A stretch of DNA of 64,000 nt from positions 62,001 through 126,000 of the forward strand of contig CAAFUF010000029.1 of NCBI GenBank assembly GCA_900766135.1. The letters run 5' to 3'. The notes under the pieces are model-generated. The model searched no databases and was not told the DNA's origin. It saw nothing but the letters and a program-made list of their open reading frames with translations. Origin of the DNA: Paenibacillaceae bacterium (GTDB lineage Bacteria; Bacillota; Bacilli; Paenibacillales; Paenibacillaceae). Numbering within the stretch: the first letter of the stretch is position 1; every line of letters starts with the position of its first letter. Position numbers and translations under genes: made by a program. Shown piece after piece: positions 17,985-26,240 of the stretch.

Positions 17985-18860
17985 TTACTGTTCCGCTTTT
18001 TGTTTCGCAAGCCATTCGGCCAAGTGGTCGATATCCTGATCCGTCAGGCCGGCATTGATCGCCGTAGTGTACATCTCAGGCATCTTGCCGTTATAACCTT
18101 CTTTAATGATGGAAAGAATCGCTTCCTTGTCATGCTTGTCGCCAACCCCGCGCAGCGATGGCCCGCCCGCCCCTTTCAGGTCCGCGGCATGGCACGATAC
18201 GCAAGTGGCTTTCTTGTACAGCTCCATCGCCGGATCGTCCTTATCCACGATGGCGACTTCTTCCTGGCGGGTTGCGTTAGACGTCGGCAAGCCCTTTTCC
18301 CGATTCTCGCGGGCTTTCTCTTCCCGCTGAATATGTTCAGGCACCTGACCCGTCGCTTCCAGCTCATGCTGGTAATGCGTCCAGGCGAAGTTCGTCAAAT
18401 ATACGACCGCGGCAATCGACAACAACATGAGGGACGAAGCGATCGGACGTTTGTAGAAGCGGCGCTCCTTGCCCCGATCAAGGAAAGGCGCAAGCAGCAG
18501 TCCTCCGAACATCACGCCCGGAATCCCCATGGTACCCAGAACGACGTAGTCGCCGGAGGCATACGGATATTTCAAATATTGATACAGAAACAGGAAGTAC
18601 CAGTCCGGCATCGGAATGACCGAAGCGGTCGGATTGGCCGGGAAGCCAAGTGGAGCCGGTTCGGAAATGGTCAGCACCAGGAAGCCGACGAGCACGACGA
18701 CGCCGACCATCCATTCCTTCAGCAAAAAGTTAGGAATGAACGCTTCCGACTTGCCGGGATAAGCCGTATAATCCGGCGGCGTGATAAAACCTTTGCCCTT
18801 ACGGACGCGGGAATCGCCGACGAACACGACTTTTTCCTTTGAATTGTCATGATGAGCCAT
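17985..18860 (-). CDS. qcrC: Menaquinol:cytochrome c reductase cytochrome b/c subunit
   Basis: 291 residues. The N-terminal part has three membrane segments (WMVGVVVLVGFLVLTI, a central GIPGVMFGGLLLAP segment and SLMLLSIAAVVYLTNFAW) corresponding to subunit IV. The C-terminal ~80 residues are a cytochrome c domain with CVSCH and a distal Met (GKMPEMY). This fused form is typical of Bacilli. It completes the bc complex with QcrA and QcrB, passing electrons from menaquinol to cytochrome c. Confidence 0.96.
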   Translation of the reverse strand: MAHHDNSKEKVVFVGDSRVRKGKGFITPPDYTAYPGKSEAFIPNFLLKEWMVGVVVLVGFLVLTISEPAPLGFPANPTASVIPMPDWYFLFLYQYLKYPYASGDYVVLGTMGIPGVMFGGLLLAPFLDRGKERRFYKRPIASSLMLLSIAAVVYLTNFAWTHYQHELEATGQVPEHIQREEKARENREKGLPTSNATRQEEVAIVDKDDPAMELYKKATCVSCHAADLKGAGGPSLRGVGDKHDKEAILSIIKEGYNGKMPEMYTTAINAGLTDQDIDHLAEWLAKQKAEQ

Positions 18861-18968
18861 GTCCTTTTTGCCCCCCTTCTCTTATAGAGGTAGTTCAATT
18901 ATCATTTTTTGATCCGATGCAGGTCAAGACGCAGCTTCGGCGTCGAGTCGTTTCGTTAACATCGTTTC

Positions 18969-19640
18969 TTACAACGGACCGGAAATCCCTTGTCTGCGGA
19001 TCATGATAAAGTGACCCACCAAGAGAATCAGCAATACCGCAGGCAGGAAGAACACGTGAATGGCAAAGAACCGGGTTAACGTTTCCGCGCCTACGATCGA
19101 ACCGCCCTGCAGCAGTTCCTTAATGACCGGGCCAAGCACCGGTACGGAGTTGGCGATTTCCAAAGTCACCTTCGTTGCGAAATAAGCTTTGTTATCCCAT
19201 GGCAGCAGGTACCCCGTCAGGCCGAGACCGATCATGACGAAGAAAATCAGCATGCCGACAATCCAGTTCATTTCGCGCGGCGCCTTATAGGAACCGGTGA
19301 AGAACACGCGAAGCGTATGTAAGAACATCATTACAATAACCAAGCTGGCCCCCCAGTGGTGCATCCCGCGGACGATTTGGCCAAAAGCGACCTGCGTCTG
19401 CAAGTACTCCACGCTGGCATAGGCGTTAATGATATCGGGAACGTAATACATGGTCAGAAACATCCCCGACAAAATCTGGATGACCGTGATAAAAAAAGTC
19501 AAGCCGCCGAAGCAATACACAAACGCAGAAAAGTGATGCGCCGGGTTAACGTGCTCCGGAACCTCGTGATCGGCCACATCGCGCCAAATCGGCGTGATAT
19601 CTAGACGTTCGTCAATCCAGTTGTACACATTTTTAAACAT
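18969..19640 (-). CDS. qcrB: Menaquinol:cytochrome c reductase cytochrome b subunit
   Basis: 223 residues, b6-type cytochrome b. Heme-ligand histidines lie in MHHWGASLVIVMMFLHTLRVF and in the later FAIHVFFLPAVLLILLVGHF segment; four membrane helices are apparent. It lies between qcrA (16 bp) and qcrC. Confidence 0.97.
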   Translation of the reverse strand: MFKNVYNWIDERLDITPIWRDVADHEVPEHVNPAHHFSAFVYCFGGLTFFITVIQILSGMFLTMYYVPDIINAYASVEYLQTQVAFGQIVRGMHHWGASLVIVMMFLHTLRVFFTGSYKAPREMNWIVGMLIFFVMIGLGLTGYLLPWDNKAYFATKVTLEIANSVPVLGPVIKELLQGGSIVGAETLTRFFAIHVFFLPAVLLILLVGHFIMIRRQGISGPL

Positions 19641-19656
19641 CCGAATCTACGCCTCC

Positions 19657-20199
19657 TTATTTCACGATGGTGTTCGGGATGATATCCCCCAGATAAACCC
19701 AATCGTCCTTGATCAGAACCTTGTACTCATCAAGCGGCTTCGACGCGACCGCCAACTGCTTGCCTTCCTTGGTGTAATGCGCGCCATGGCAAGGGCAGTG
19801 GTATTCATCCGGAAAACTCGTGTCGTTATTCCAACCGACCGTACATCCCAAATGCTTACAAATCGGTGAAAGCGCATAAATATTTCCGCTCTCGTCTTTG
19901 CGAATCCAAGCCGTAAGGGAGGCCGTACTTAGGTACCAGCCGTCCTGCTGCTTGAGCTCGAACGAAAATTCCTGCGGTTCGCTGGTAATTTTGCTGACTT
20001 CCACAACTTTGACGAAGGTGCCTTCGCCTTTCTTGTGCAAAATCGGATCAACCGCGAAACGAACCATAGGAAGCGTCACCCCACCCACCATGAATGCAGT
20101 GGCGCCCCCAAGCGTGTATGTAAGAAATTGCCGACGGGACATCTCTTTGCGAATAGGCGGTTTATGCGAGGATTCCTGCTGGTCATGCTGATTGCTCAT
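19657..20199 (-). CDS. qcrA: Menaquinol:cytochrome c reductase Rieske iron-sulfur subunit
   Basis: 180 residues. MSRRQFLTYTLGG is a twin-arginine-like N-terminal anchor, and CKHLGCTVGW with CPCHGAHY are the Rieske 2Fe-2S ligand boxes. It heads qcrABC; a promoter and a palindrome lie upstream. Confidence 0.97.
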   Translation of the reverse strand: MSNQHDQQESSHKPPIRKEMSRRQFLTYTLGGATAFMVGGVTLPMVRFAVDPILHKKGEGTFVKVVEVSKITSEPQEFSFELKQQDGWYLSTASLTAWIRKDESGNIYALSPICKHLGCTVGWNNDTSFPDEYHCPCHGAHYTKEGKQLAVASKPLDEYKVLIKDDWVYLGDIIPNTIVK

Positions 20200-20242
20200 A
20201 TGTCTTCAACCCCCTTTGCCAAGCAATTGTTTCCGAGCGTTT

Positions 20243-20260
20243 CAATGATAATTATCACAA
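20243..20260 (-). promoter_or_regulatory. Rex- or Fur-like palindrome in the qcrABC leader
   Basis: The minus strand reads TTGTGATAATTATCATTG. The left half is a perfect Rex half-site (TTGTGA) and the core TGATAATTATCA is a 12-bp palindrome resembling part of a Fur box. It lies about 15-30 nt downstream of the predicted start site, a repressor position. Confidence 0.45.
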
Positions 20261-20279
20261 CATCGCGTAAGACATATTA

Positions 20280-20308
20280 ATAATATATTAGCGTTTTAAG
20301 AGCGTCAA
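20280..20308 (-). promoter_or_regulatory. Sigma-A promoter of qcrABC
   Basis: TTGACG (20303-20308) and TATTAT (20280-20285) are separated by 17 bp on the minus strand, about 80 bp before the qcrA start. Confidence 0.65.
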
Positions 20309-20376
20309 GAATTTGACACATTTTTTTGACCGCTGAAAAGCTTGTCTTCATTGAAATTGTCGATATTTTGTCACAA

Positions 20377-20808
20377 TCAAAATCCCTTTTGGCCTTGCCA
20401 CATTTTTTGTACGGCCGCCTTCACGGCACCTCCCGCCTTGTCCCCGGAATCCGCCGAGAATCCGCGCAACGTCACGATTAAATCGGCATCCGGAAGCTCC
20501 TCGCCCTTCCACTCGAAGTCCGCCGAAACGACGATGGCATAAGCAAATCCGCTAGCCTTGACATTTCGACACAGATCATTTATTGCACGCGGCATTCCCT
20601 CGGTTTGATATTGGAAAGACGGGTACGTGACCACTCTCCCTTTGAATGGCATTTCCACCCAATCGAGGACATCTCTCAGTCTTTCCAACTTTTCCGTCAC
20701 TTCATACGGCCGTTCCAGACCGGTTAAACCCGTTACCGGAATCAGGCAGGTGTCCAAATACGGGCGCAACTCTTCCCAGGAGGAAGCTTCGATTTCACTG
20801 AATTTCAT
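20377..20808 (-). CDS. ypiF: DUF2487 protein (YpiF-like)
   Basis: 143 residues, a small soluble alpha/beta protein starting MKFSEIEASSWEELRPYLDTCLIPVTGLTG. Length and position before qcrA match B. subtilis YpiF, whose function is unknown. A TATAAT box lies at 20842-20847, but the -35 is weak. Confidence 0.8.
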   Translation of the reverse strand: MKFSEIEASSWEELRPYLDTCLIPVTGLTGLERPYEVTEKLERLRDVLDWVEMPFKGRVVTYPSFQYQTEGMPRAINDLCRNVKASGFAYAIVVSADFEWKGEELPDADLIVTLRGFSADSGDKAGGAVKAAVQKMWQGQKGF

Positions 20809-20858
20809 GCGATAACCCCTTTTCCGAATTCATGTCCTCCCATTATAAACAGGGTTCC

Positions 20859-20888
20859 TTGACAAATCCATCCTTCTTCCTTTACTAT
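20859..20888 (+). promoter_or_regulatory. Sigma-A promoter of the regulator/MFS pair
   Basis: TTGACA (20859-20864) and TACTAT (20883-20888) have an 18-bp spacer, about 87 bp before the regulator start. Confidence 0.65.
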
Positions 20889-20907
20889 CGATCTGCAATC
20901 CAGATCG
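20889..20907 (+). promoter_or_regulatory. Candidate operator: perfect 7-bp inverted repeat
   Basis: CGATCTG-CAATC-CAGATCG begins directly after the -10 box, covering the expected start site. This is where an autorepressor would bind; the downstream winged-helix protein is the natural candidate. Confidence 0.5.
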
Positions 20908-20974
20908 TTCTATAGTTTAGATTGATTTGTGTTTCAAACCGAAGAACAACGACTTATTTCAAGGAGGAGATCCG

Positions 20975-21457
20975 ATGAGCGGCAGCAAAAACGCGCCGAT
21001 GCCCATCAACGCCGAACAGAGCAAACTCTTAGAAAGCGCGTTGCGAATCAAGATCCTGAACGTGTTGGCCGATGAACCCCATACCTCCAAGCAGGTCGCC
21101 GATCTATTGGGTAAAACCCCCGGAAACGTGCATTACCACATCCAGAAGCTGCATGACGGCGGGCTCTTGGACTTGGTTAAAACCCAGACGGTTGGCGGCG
21201 TTATCGAGAAGTATTACCGTTCCAAAACAACGTATTTCAAGCCCGACCAGTTCACGGAATTCAATTATGTTGATGGTGCTCCGCGATACCGGGCGGCAAC
21301 GCGGTTGCTTCTATCCACGGACCAATATCAGGAATTTATCGGCGAATTGGATGCCCTGATACGTAAATGGGAAGCAAAGGACACCGATGGCGCCGAGTAC
21401 GGCGTATTATTCACCTTGGGGCGCGTACAGGACAGCGACGCAGGTTCCGAAGGATGA
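20975..21457 (+). CDS. ArsR-like winged-helix transcriptional regulator
   Basis: 160 residues from the ATG after AAGGAGGAG. The N-terminal domain (LLESALRIKILNVLADEPHTSKQVADLLGKTPGNVHYHIQKLHDGGLLDL) is a clear ArsR/YdfH-type winged helix with GNVHYHIQKL as recognition helix. The C-terminal part has no metal-binding cysteines. It lies 19 bp before an MFS exporter, so it probably controls that gene in response to an unknown ligand. Confidence 0.85.
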   Translation: MSGSKNAPMPINAEQSKLLESALRIKILNVLADEPHTSKQVADLLGKTPGNVHYHIQKLHDGGLLDLVKTQTVGGVIEKYYRSKTTYFKPDQFTEFNYVDGAPRYRAATRLLLSTDQYQEFIGELDALIRKWEAKDTDGAEYGVLFTLGRVQDSDAGSEG

Positions 21458-21476
21458 CGAGGAGGGTTCCGTTTCT

Positions 21477-22781
21477 ATGAATCTTGAAACTTCACAATTG
21501 GAAGACGATGCATCTAGGCAAGCGGCCCGGCCGGCCGACAAGCCTGGGGCCAGGAATCCGTTCGCAGGATTCGCCGAGCCTTTCCGAAAGTCTGAAGCGT
21601 TTCCCTATTTATGGCTCGGACAGCTCGTTTCTTTCCTCGGCAGCTCCGTTACTTTGGTCATTCTGCCGATCATCGTCTATTCCCTGACCGGCTCGTCGAC
21701 CACGATGGGTTTGCTCATGGCTGCATACATGTTACCCAATATCATCATGTTGCCTATCTCCGGTACGCTGGTCGATCGCTATAATCGCACGAATCTGATG
21801 TTGCTGACGGACCTGCTTCGTTTTTCGGTCATGGGTGTCTTAGCCGTGCTTCTGTTTACGGACGCCTTAACGATTCAATTGCTGTTTATCCTGGTCACGT
21901 CGTACGGCTTAATGGACGGCTTGTTCCAACCGGCTTACGCCGCCACGCGCGCCGCAGTTTTTACCCCGGATATCCGGAATTCGGCTAATGCGTTAACGCA
22001 GATCAGCAATCAGGCCGTACGTCTGATCGGACCTTCCCTGGGCGGCGTGCTGGTCACGTTCTTCTCGGCCGGCTGGGGGGTCGCCCTCGATGCCCTGACG
22101 TATGTCGTTTCCTTCCTATGCCTCTTCGGACTACGGAAGCTCGTTCCCTATCAACCGAAGGAAACCGGAAAAAGCGCGGGGATGAGCGCGGATTTCAAGG
22201 AAGGCTTGGCCGTGCTGAGAGCCAAACCATGGCTATGGATTACCATCTTGGCCTTTTCCTTGGTCAACATCTGCTTTGGTGCGATCATCACCGTGGTCAT
22301 CCCCTGGTTATTCAAAATCCACCTGGACTTGAAACCGTATGTTTACGGCATCGCCGTGACCTGCTCAGGGGTAGGTGCGATCGCAGCCGGCTTGCTGTTT
22401 GGAACGAAGAAGCGCTGGCGGCACCGCGGCCTGTTTGCTTATGGCGGTGCCTTGTTGAGCGGGATTTCTCTATTGCTGATGGCTACTGCCCCTGCGCCGG
22501 GTGTCCTATGCGTGCTCTTTGCCCTAGAGGGTTTCGGTTTGATGATGTTTGGCTTGATTTGGGAAACCAGCATGCAGGAGATGGTTCCCCAGGAAACGTT
22601 CGGCCGCGTGGCCAGCCTCGATATGCTGGGGTCGTTCGCCCTGCTCCCCATCGGATACATCGTTGTCGGTTGGCTTGCCGACTCCATCGGCGGCCTACAA
22701 ACGATTGCGCTGTTTGCCTCGATCGGTACGTTGGCCGTCCTGGCCGTCATGTTTACCCCGGCCGTCCGCAACTACGATTAA
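21477..22781 (+). CDS. MFS transporter, probable drug or metabolite exporter
   Basis: 434 residues with about 12 hydrophobic segments after a polar N-terminal tail. FLGSSVTLVILPIIVYSLTGSSTTMGLLMAAYMLPNIIMLPISGTLVDRYNR is the first-helix pair and loop 2-3 motif of the MFS_3/enterobactin-exporter-like group. The substrate cannot be inferred. It is probably co-transcribed with the preceding regulator. Confidence 0.85.
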   Translation: MNLETSQLEDDASRQAARPADKPGARNPFAGFAEPFRKSEAFPYLWLGQLVSFLGSSVTLVILPIIVYSLTGSSTTMGLLMAAYMLPNIIMLPISGTLVDRYNRTNLMLLTDLLRFSVMGVLAVLLFTDALTIQLLFILVTSYGLMDGLFQPAYAATRAAVFTPDIRNSANALTQISNQAVRLIGPSLGGVLVTFFSAGWGVALDALTYVVSFLCLFGLRKLVPYQPKETGKSAGMSADFKEGLAVLRAKPWLWITILAFSLVNICFGAIITVVIPWLFKIHLDLKPYVYGIAVTCSGVGAIAAGLLFGTKKRWRHRGLFAYGGALLSGISLLLMATAPAPGVLCVLFALEGFGLMMFGLIWETSMQEMVPQETFGRVASLDMLGSFALLPIGYIVVGWLADSIGGLQTIALFASIGTLAVLAVMFTPAVRNYD

Positions 22782-22791
22782 CCTCGGTTTA

Positions 22792-22843
22792 CAAAAAAAC
22801 CGTCCCATCCGTTCAACATCCTCGTGAACAGAAGGGGCGGTTT
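22792..22843 (-). terminator. Terminator shared by convergent genes
   Basis: A stem near ACCGTCCC/GGGGCGGT, with one mismatch, is followed on the minus strand by seven T beyond the IDEAL-domain gene; the arms could also stop the MFS transcript. Confidence 0.6.
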
Positions 22844-22847
22844 GCCT

Positions 22848-23033
22848 TTAGCGTTCTTCCAATGTTTTCAGTTCATCCGTCAGGAGCCGGAAGGCAACCT
22901 CATCGCCATTCGCCAAGGCGGTGTCGATCTCGTTGTAGATCTGTTCCGAGCGATGCTTCCGGAGCGCTTCGTCCCATATCATTTCCGCCGCCAATCCAAG
23001 CATTGCTTCATAAGTAACCTTCATCTGATCCAT
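22848..23033 (-). CDS. Small IDEAL-domain protein
   Basis: 61 residues from the ATG eight bases after GGAGG. The C-terminal part (AAEMIWDEALRKHRSEQIYNEIDTALANGDEVAFRLLTDEL) matches the short IDEAL domain of Bacilli proteins such as YpiB. The role is unknown; several family members accompany sporulation or respiration genes. Confidence 0.75.
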   Translation of the reverse strand: MDQMKVTYEAMLGLAAEMIWDEALRKHRSEQIYNEIDTALANGDEVAFRLLTDELKTLEER

Positions 23034-23098
23034 AGGATGCACCTCCAAACCATCGTTCAATGATCTCTTTGCGCCGTAGATGTCTTTGGATCGATCAT

Positions 23099-23605
23099 CT
23101 AAGGGATGCTATATTCTTTTCCTTTGACCACGTAACTTTCCGTCGTCCGCCGCATGCGTTCTAAATCTTCCTCGTTCAATTCCCGTACGACTTTGGCAGG
23201 TGAGCCCAGGGAAAGAGTATAGGGTGGAATTGTCGTATTTTCCGTCACTAAAGAACCTGCTCCTACTAAAGCATATTCACCGATATCCGCGCCGTTTAGG
23301 ACGATCGCCCCCATGCCGATTAATGTGCCCGTGCCTATGCGGCATCCATGGATCACGGCGGCATGTCCTACGGATACGTTGTCGCCCACGACCAAAGGCT
23401 GGGAAGCATTTACGTGTCCAATCACGCCGTCCTGCAGATTGGTGCGGTTGCCGATGACGATTTCCGCCAGATCGCCGCGAAGTACCGCATTAAACCAAAT
23501 GCTTGACTCGTTGCCTATGCGGACGTCACCGATCAACTTGGCTCCTTCCGCTATAAATACGTTGCCGTCGATCTGAGGATATCTCCCTTGATATGGAATC
23601 AACAC
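23099..23605 (-). CDS. Gamma carbonic anhydrase family protein
   Basis: 168 residues from a GTG start with AGGGAG upstream. The hexapeptide-repeat left-handed beta-helix is clear from VFIAEGAKLIGDVRIGNESSIWFNAVLRGDLAEIVIGNRTNLQDG onward. Histidines in IGHVN and VGHAAVIHGC are at the zinc positions. Activity of such bacterial homologues is often unproven. Confidence 0.88.
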   Translation of the reverse strand: MLIPYQGRYPQIDGNVFIAEGAKLIGDVRIGNESSIWFNAVLRGDLAEIVIGNRTNLQDGVIGHVNASQPLVVGDNVSVGHAAVIHGCRIGTGTLIGMGAIVLNGADIGEYALVGAGSLVTENTTIPPYTLSLGSPAKVVRELNEEDLERMRRTTESYVVKGKEYSIP

Positions 23606-23760
23606 GCCTATCACTCTCCCTGCTTGAATTGCGAGTGATTGTACCAATTCAAGTCGCCCTCTGTCAACGGACCATAGTCCGCCCGCACGGCTCGCTTCGT
23701 CTAGGCCAAAGCATCTGCTGTAGAAGTGTATGTAAGTGCGTTGATCGCGGTTGCCAACGC

Positions 23761-24849
23761 TTAGGCCTTATGGATTTGCTGAACCGCCTGTTTGCCGAAC
23801 GGGGAGGCCTGCACATACCGTTCGCGCTGCTCGTCTTCCCCGAAGCGCACCATGCCCAAATGGAGCATCATCTGCAAAATCCGCTCTTCGAAAATCGAAG
23901 CCGACGTGTCATAGAAGAACGGTTTAATGAGCACCTCGATTCTTTCAAACAGCGAGGGTACCGTCACCCAATCTTTCGAACAGGACACAATCCAGTAGAC
24001 TAGAGACAGCAAGTTAGGAATGGGCCCTTTATATAATCTTAACCAGAAGCGGACGAACTGTATCATGGGCTCCTTGCGTTCTTCCGCCAGATAGGCTGCT
24101 CCCGCCTCCGTCAATTCCAGTCGATGGTTGGTCTCTTGAATGAGACGGGAATGATAGGCAAAGTCGTACAGCAGCGCAAACCGGTTCGGGTAATCCTTAA
24201 AACGGCGGCCGTACCCGAAACGCCATCCTTTGCCTACCAAACCCTCGGACACGTGCAGCGATTCCAGGATCTGTACCTGGTTTCTCCGATACATGATGCC
24301 TTCGCTGTTTAAGGGGATATCATGCCGGGAAACGTACTGCAGGAAGAGCAGCAGGTCGGCGGATAACATATCCGGCTCTTCCCGGTACATCGGCGGTTCG
24401 GCGGCAGCCGCCTTCACTTCGGCAAGAAACCGGCGTTCAAGAGCTTCCCGGAACCGTCGCTTCAAATCCTCGGGAACCTCGAACAGATAGCGGGTCTGCT
24501 GGGTCGTTCCGTTGAACAGCCAACCCTGCTGGCGAAAGCGGGTGATCATTTCCCGCGGGCTTTCCCGCTCCTTGGCATCTTCCGTAAAGCGCGAGCCCTG
24601 CGCGCAGGCGATCAGCTCCTCTAAGCTGAACTGACGGCGTCCGTCGAACAGCAGGGTGTTCAGGAAGCGCAAATCTTCCATGCTCATCCCGCCGATATGC
24701 CGCTCGATGAAATCGCGGCGGCCTACCGTCTGCAGAATGGATTGAATCAGTTCATGCTTCGAGTGCCCGCTGCATTCGCAGCGGTAATGGTCCGCTATTC
24801 TGCTAAGTTGACCGATATCGGCAAAAGTAAGCATATCCGCCAGATTCAT
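23761..24849 (-). CDS. Conserved hypothetical protein, possible winged-helix repeats
   Basis: 362 residues; I do not recognise a named family. The N-terminus reads DIGQLSRIADHYRCECSGHSKHELIQSILQ, a short SAP-like or helical nucleic-acid-binding region with two closely spaced cysteines. The middle (DLLLFLQYVSRHDIPLNSEGIMYRRNQVQILESL) and the segment RLIQETNHRLELTEAGAAYLAEE resemble winged-helix modules like those at the N-terminus of XPB/Ssl2-type proteins. It stands alone, with 155 bp upstream of the carbonic anhydrase side and a phosphatase gene on the other. Confidence 0.6.
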   Translation of the reverse strand: MNLADMLTFADIGQLSRIADHYRCECSGHSKHELIQSILQTVGRRDFIERHIGGMSMEDLRFLNTLLFDGRRQFSLEELIACAQGSRFTEDAKERESPREMITRFRQQGWLFNGTTQQTRYLFEVPEDLKRRFREALERRFLAEVKAAAAEPPMYREEPDMLSADLLLFLQYVSRHDIPLNSEGIMYRRNQVQILESLHVSEGLVGKGWRFGYGRRFKDYPNRFALLYDFAYHSRLIQETNHRLELTEAGAAYLAEERKEPMIQFVRFWLRLYKGPIPNLLSLVYWIVSCSKDWVTVPSLFERIEVLIKPFFYDTSASIFEERILQMMLHLGMVRFGEDEQRERYVQASPFGKQAVQQIHKA

Positions 24850-24937
24850 AGTTTTACCGCCTCGCCGTTTTAATCCCATTATGGGAAGGTTTTCCGGCGT
24901 TTATTCCCGGTCTTTGAAATAAATCCCGAAAAATAGG

Positions 24938-24966
24938 CAAAAAAAATAAGCCGGCCTAAGCCGGTT
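24938..24966 (-). terminator. Terminator of the phosphatase gene
   Basis: CCGGC-TTAG-GCCGG followed by a run of T on the minus strand starts at the stop codon of the upstream gene. Confidence 0.75.
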
Positions 24967-25565
24967 TACTTCGGTTCCTTCACGCTTTCCTGCAAGTGGC
25001 GCGTGCAATTATATAAACGCAAGTCCCAGGATTGTTCTTTTCTCTCCAAAATGGATAAAGACAAGTTGCCGATCCGCTCCTGGCATTTCTCCTGGTACAA
25101 AGCAATATATAATTGGGCCAACAGGCCGCCATGCGATACGACCAACACATTGTTATCGGGGTAACGCTCTGCCAAATCGCTCATGAAGGACAAGGCCCGC
25201 TGACGGATCTCCTCGTCTTTTTCCTGCCCTAGCTCGTGCCGGTCCCAATCTTTCCCCCATAACGTTTCCCTTTCCACCAAGGTCATGCCCTCAACCTGGC
25301 CAAACGAACGTTCCATCAGCCGAGAATCGGGATCGTACAGCGGAATGCCCAACGTCTCGGCCAAGATCGCGCCGGTCTCCCGCGCCCGCGACAAGTTGCT
25401 CGTCAGGACGAAATCCCAGCGGTATTCGCCTTCTTCCTTCAATCTTTTGCCAAGCAGCCCGGCTTGTCGCCGCCCCTCATCGTTCAAGGGAATATCGCTT
25501 TGCCCTTGAATTCTTCCTATTGCGTTCCAATCGGTTAGTCCGTGGCGAATCAAACCAACGAGCAT
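24966..25565 (-). CDS. Histidine phosphatase family protein
   Basis: 199 residues. LIRHGLTDWNAIGRIQGQSDIPLNDEGRRQA is the RHG motif and substrate loop of the phosphoglycerate-mutase-like phosphatases, and VVSHGGLLAQL carries the second catalytic His. The substrate is unknown; PhoE- or CobC-like activity is possible. The ATG after AAAGGGGG (six bases) is preferred over one two codons upstream. Confidence 0.88.
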   Translation of the reverse strand: MLVGLIRHGLTDWNAIGRIQGQSDIPLNDEGRRQAGLLGKRLKEEGEYRWDFVLTSNLSRARETGAILAETLGIPLYDPDSRLMERSFGQVEGMTLVERETLWGKDWDRHELGQEKDEEIRQRALSFMSDLAERYPDNNVLVVSHGGLLAQLYIALYQEKCQERIGNLSLSILERKEQSWDLRLYNCTRHLQESVKEPK

Positions 25566-25585
25566 ATTCATCCCCCTTTAGATGT

Positions 25586-25626
25586 AAAAAACGCCCCGCC
25601 CGCTCCAATAGCGGGAGAAGCGTTTT
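25586..25626 (-). terminator. Terminator after the anti-sigma gene
   Basis: On the minus strand AAAACGC...GCGTTTTTT brackets an inner CCCGCT-ATTGG-AGCGGG stem; it lies twelve bases beyond the stop at 25638. Confidence 0.8.
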
Positions 25627-25637
25627 GCGAACTACGT

Positions 25638-26240
25638 TTATCTTTTGGTGCGGCGCAACCCTTTCCAGGAAAAGAGTGCCAGCAGCATCCCCGCCATGGA
25701 CAGCACCATCCAGTATTGCGGATAGGCCGGGCCCATCTGCACGGCAAAAGGTTCTACGATTCCTCGCGAAACGCTAGGCAACGCGATCGAAAAATCCTCG
25801 TACCCCTCCGTCTCCGACTCGGCTGCCGCGACGGCGGTCGGAAGAATTCCGGTCATCGGCTCGGCCGCTTCCCGGTTCGACGATGTTTGATCCATCAGCA
25901 GGAAAACGAAGCTGCATAAGAAGATGGCCAGAAAACTAGCGGCCCAAAATACGACTCTCCGCCGGAAACGGCGGGTGACGCCGCGCTTGACGTCGGGAGC
26001 CAGCCATGGCGATTCGGCATAGATCCGATCCATCACCCGCCGGTTGACCGCCTCCGCCTGCTCTTCCGTCACTTCCAACGGTATGTACTGCAGCATGTCC
26101 AGGCTTTCTTCCCATTGCTGGTATTCGCCCGCGCAAGACTCGCAGCCCAAAAGATGCCGCTCCAGCATTAGCCGCTGAGGGTGTTGTTCGGGCAAGTCCC
26201 GTAACAATCCGAACAATTCTTGGGCCTCTCTACAATTCAT
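25638..26240 (-). CDS. Zinc-finger anti-sigma factor, membrane anchored
   Basis: 200 residues. The N-terminal ZAS motif is CREAQELF followed by ERHLLGCESC (H-x3-C-x2-C, about residues 28-37). Two hydrophobic segments, WAASFLAIFLCSFVFLLM and MVLSMAGMLLALFSW, are predicted membrane helices with an extracytoplasmic loop between them. The ATG overlaps the sigma stop (ATGA). It probably holds the preceding ECF sigma factor inactive until released. Confidence 0.88.
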   Translation of the reverse strand: MNCREAQELFGLLRDLPEQHPQRLMLERHLLGCESCAGEYQQWEESLDMLQYIPLEVTEEQAEAVNRRVMDRIYAESPWLAPDVKRGVTRRFRRRVVFWAASFLAIFLCSFVFLLMDQTSSNREAAEPMTGILPTAVAAAESETEGYEDFSIALPSVSRGIVEPFAVQMGPAYPQYWMVLSMAGMLLALFSWKGLRRTKR

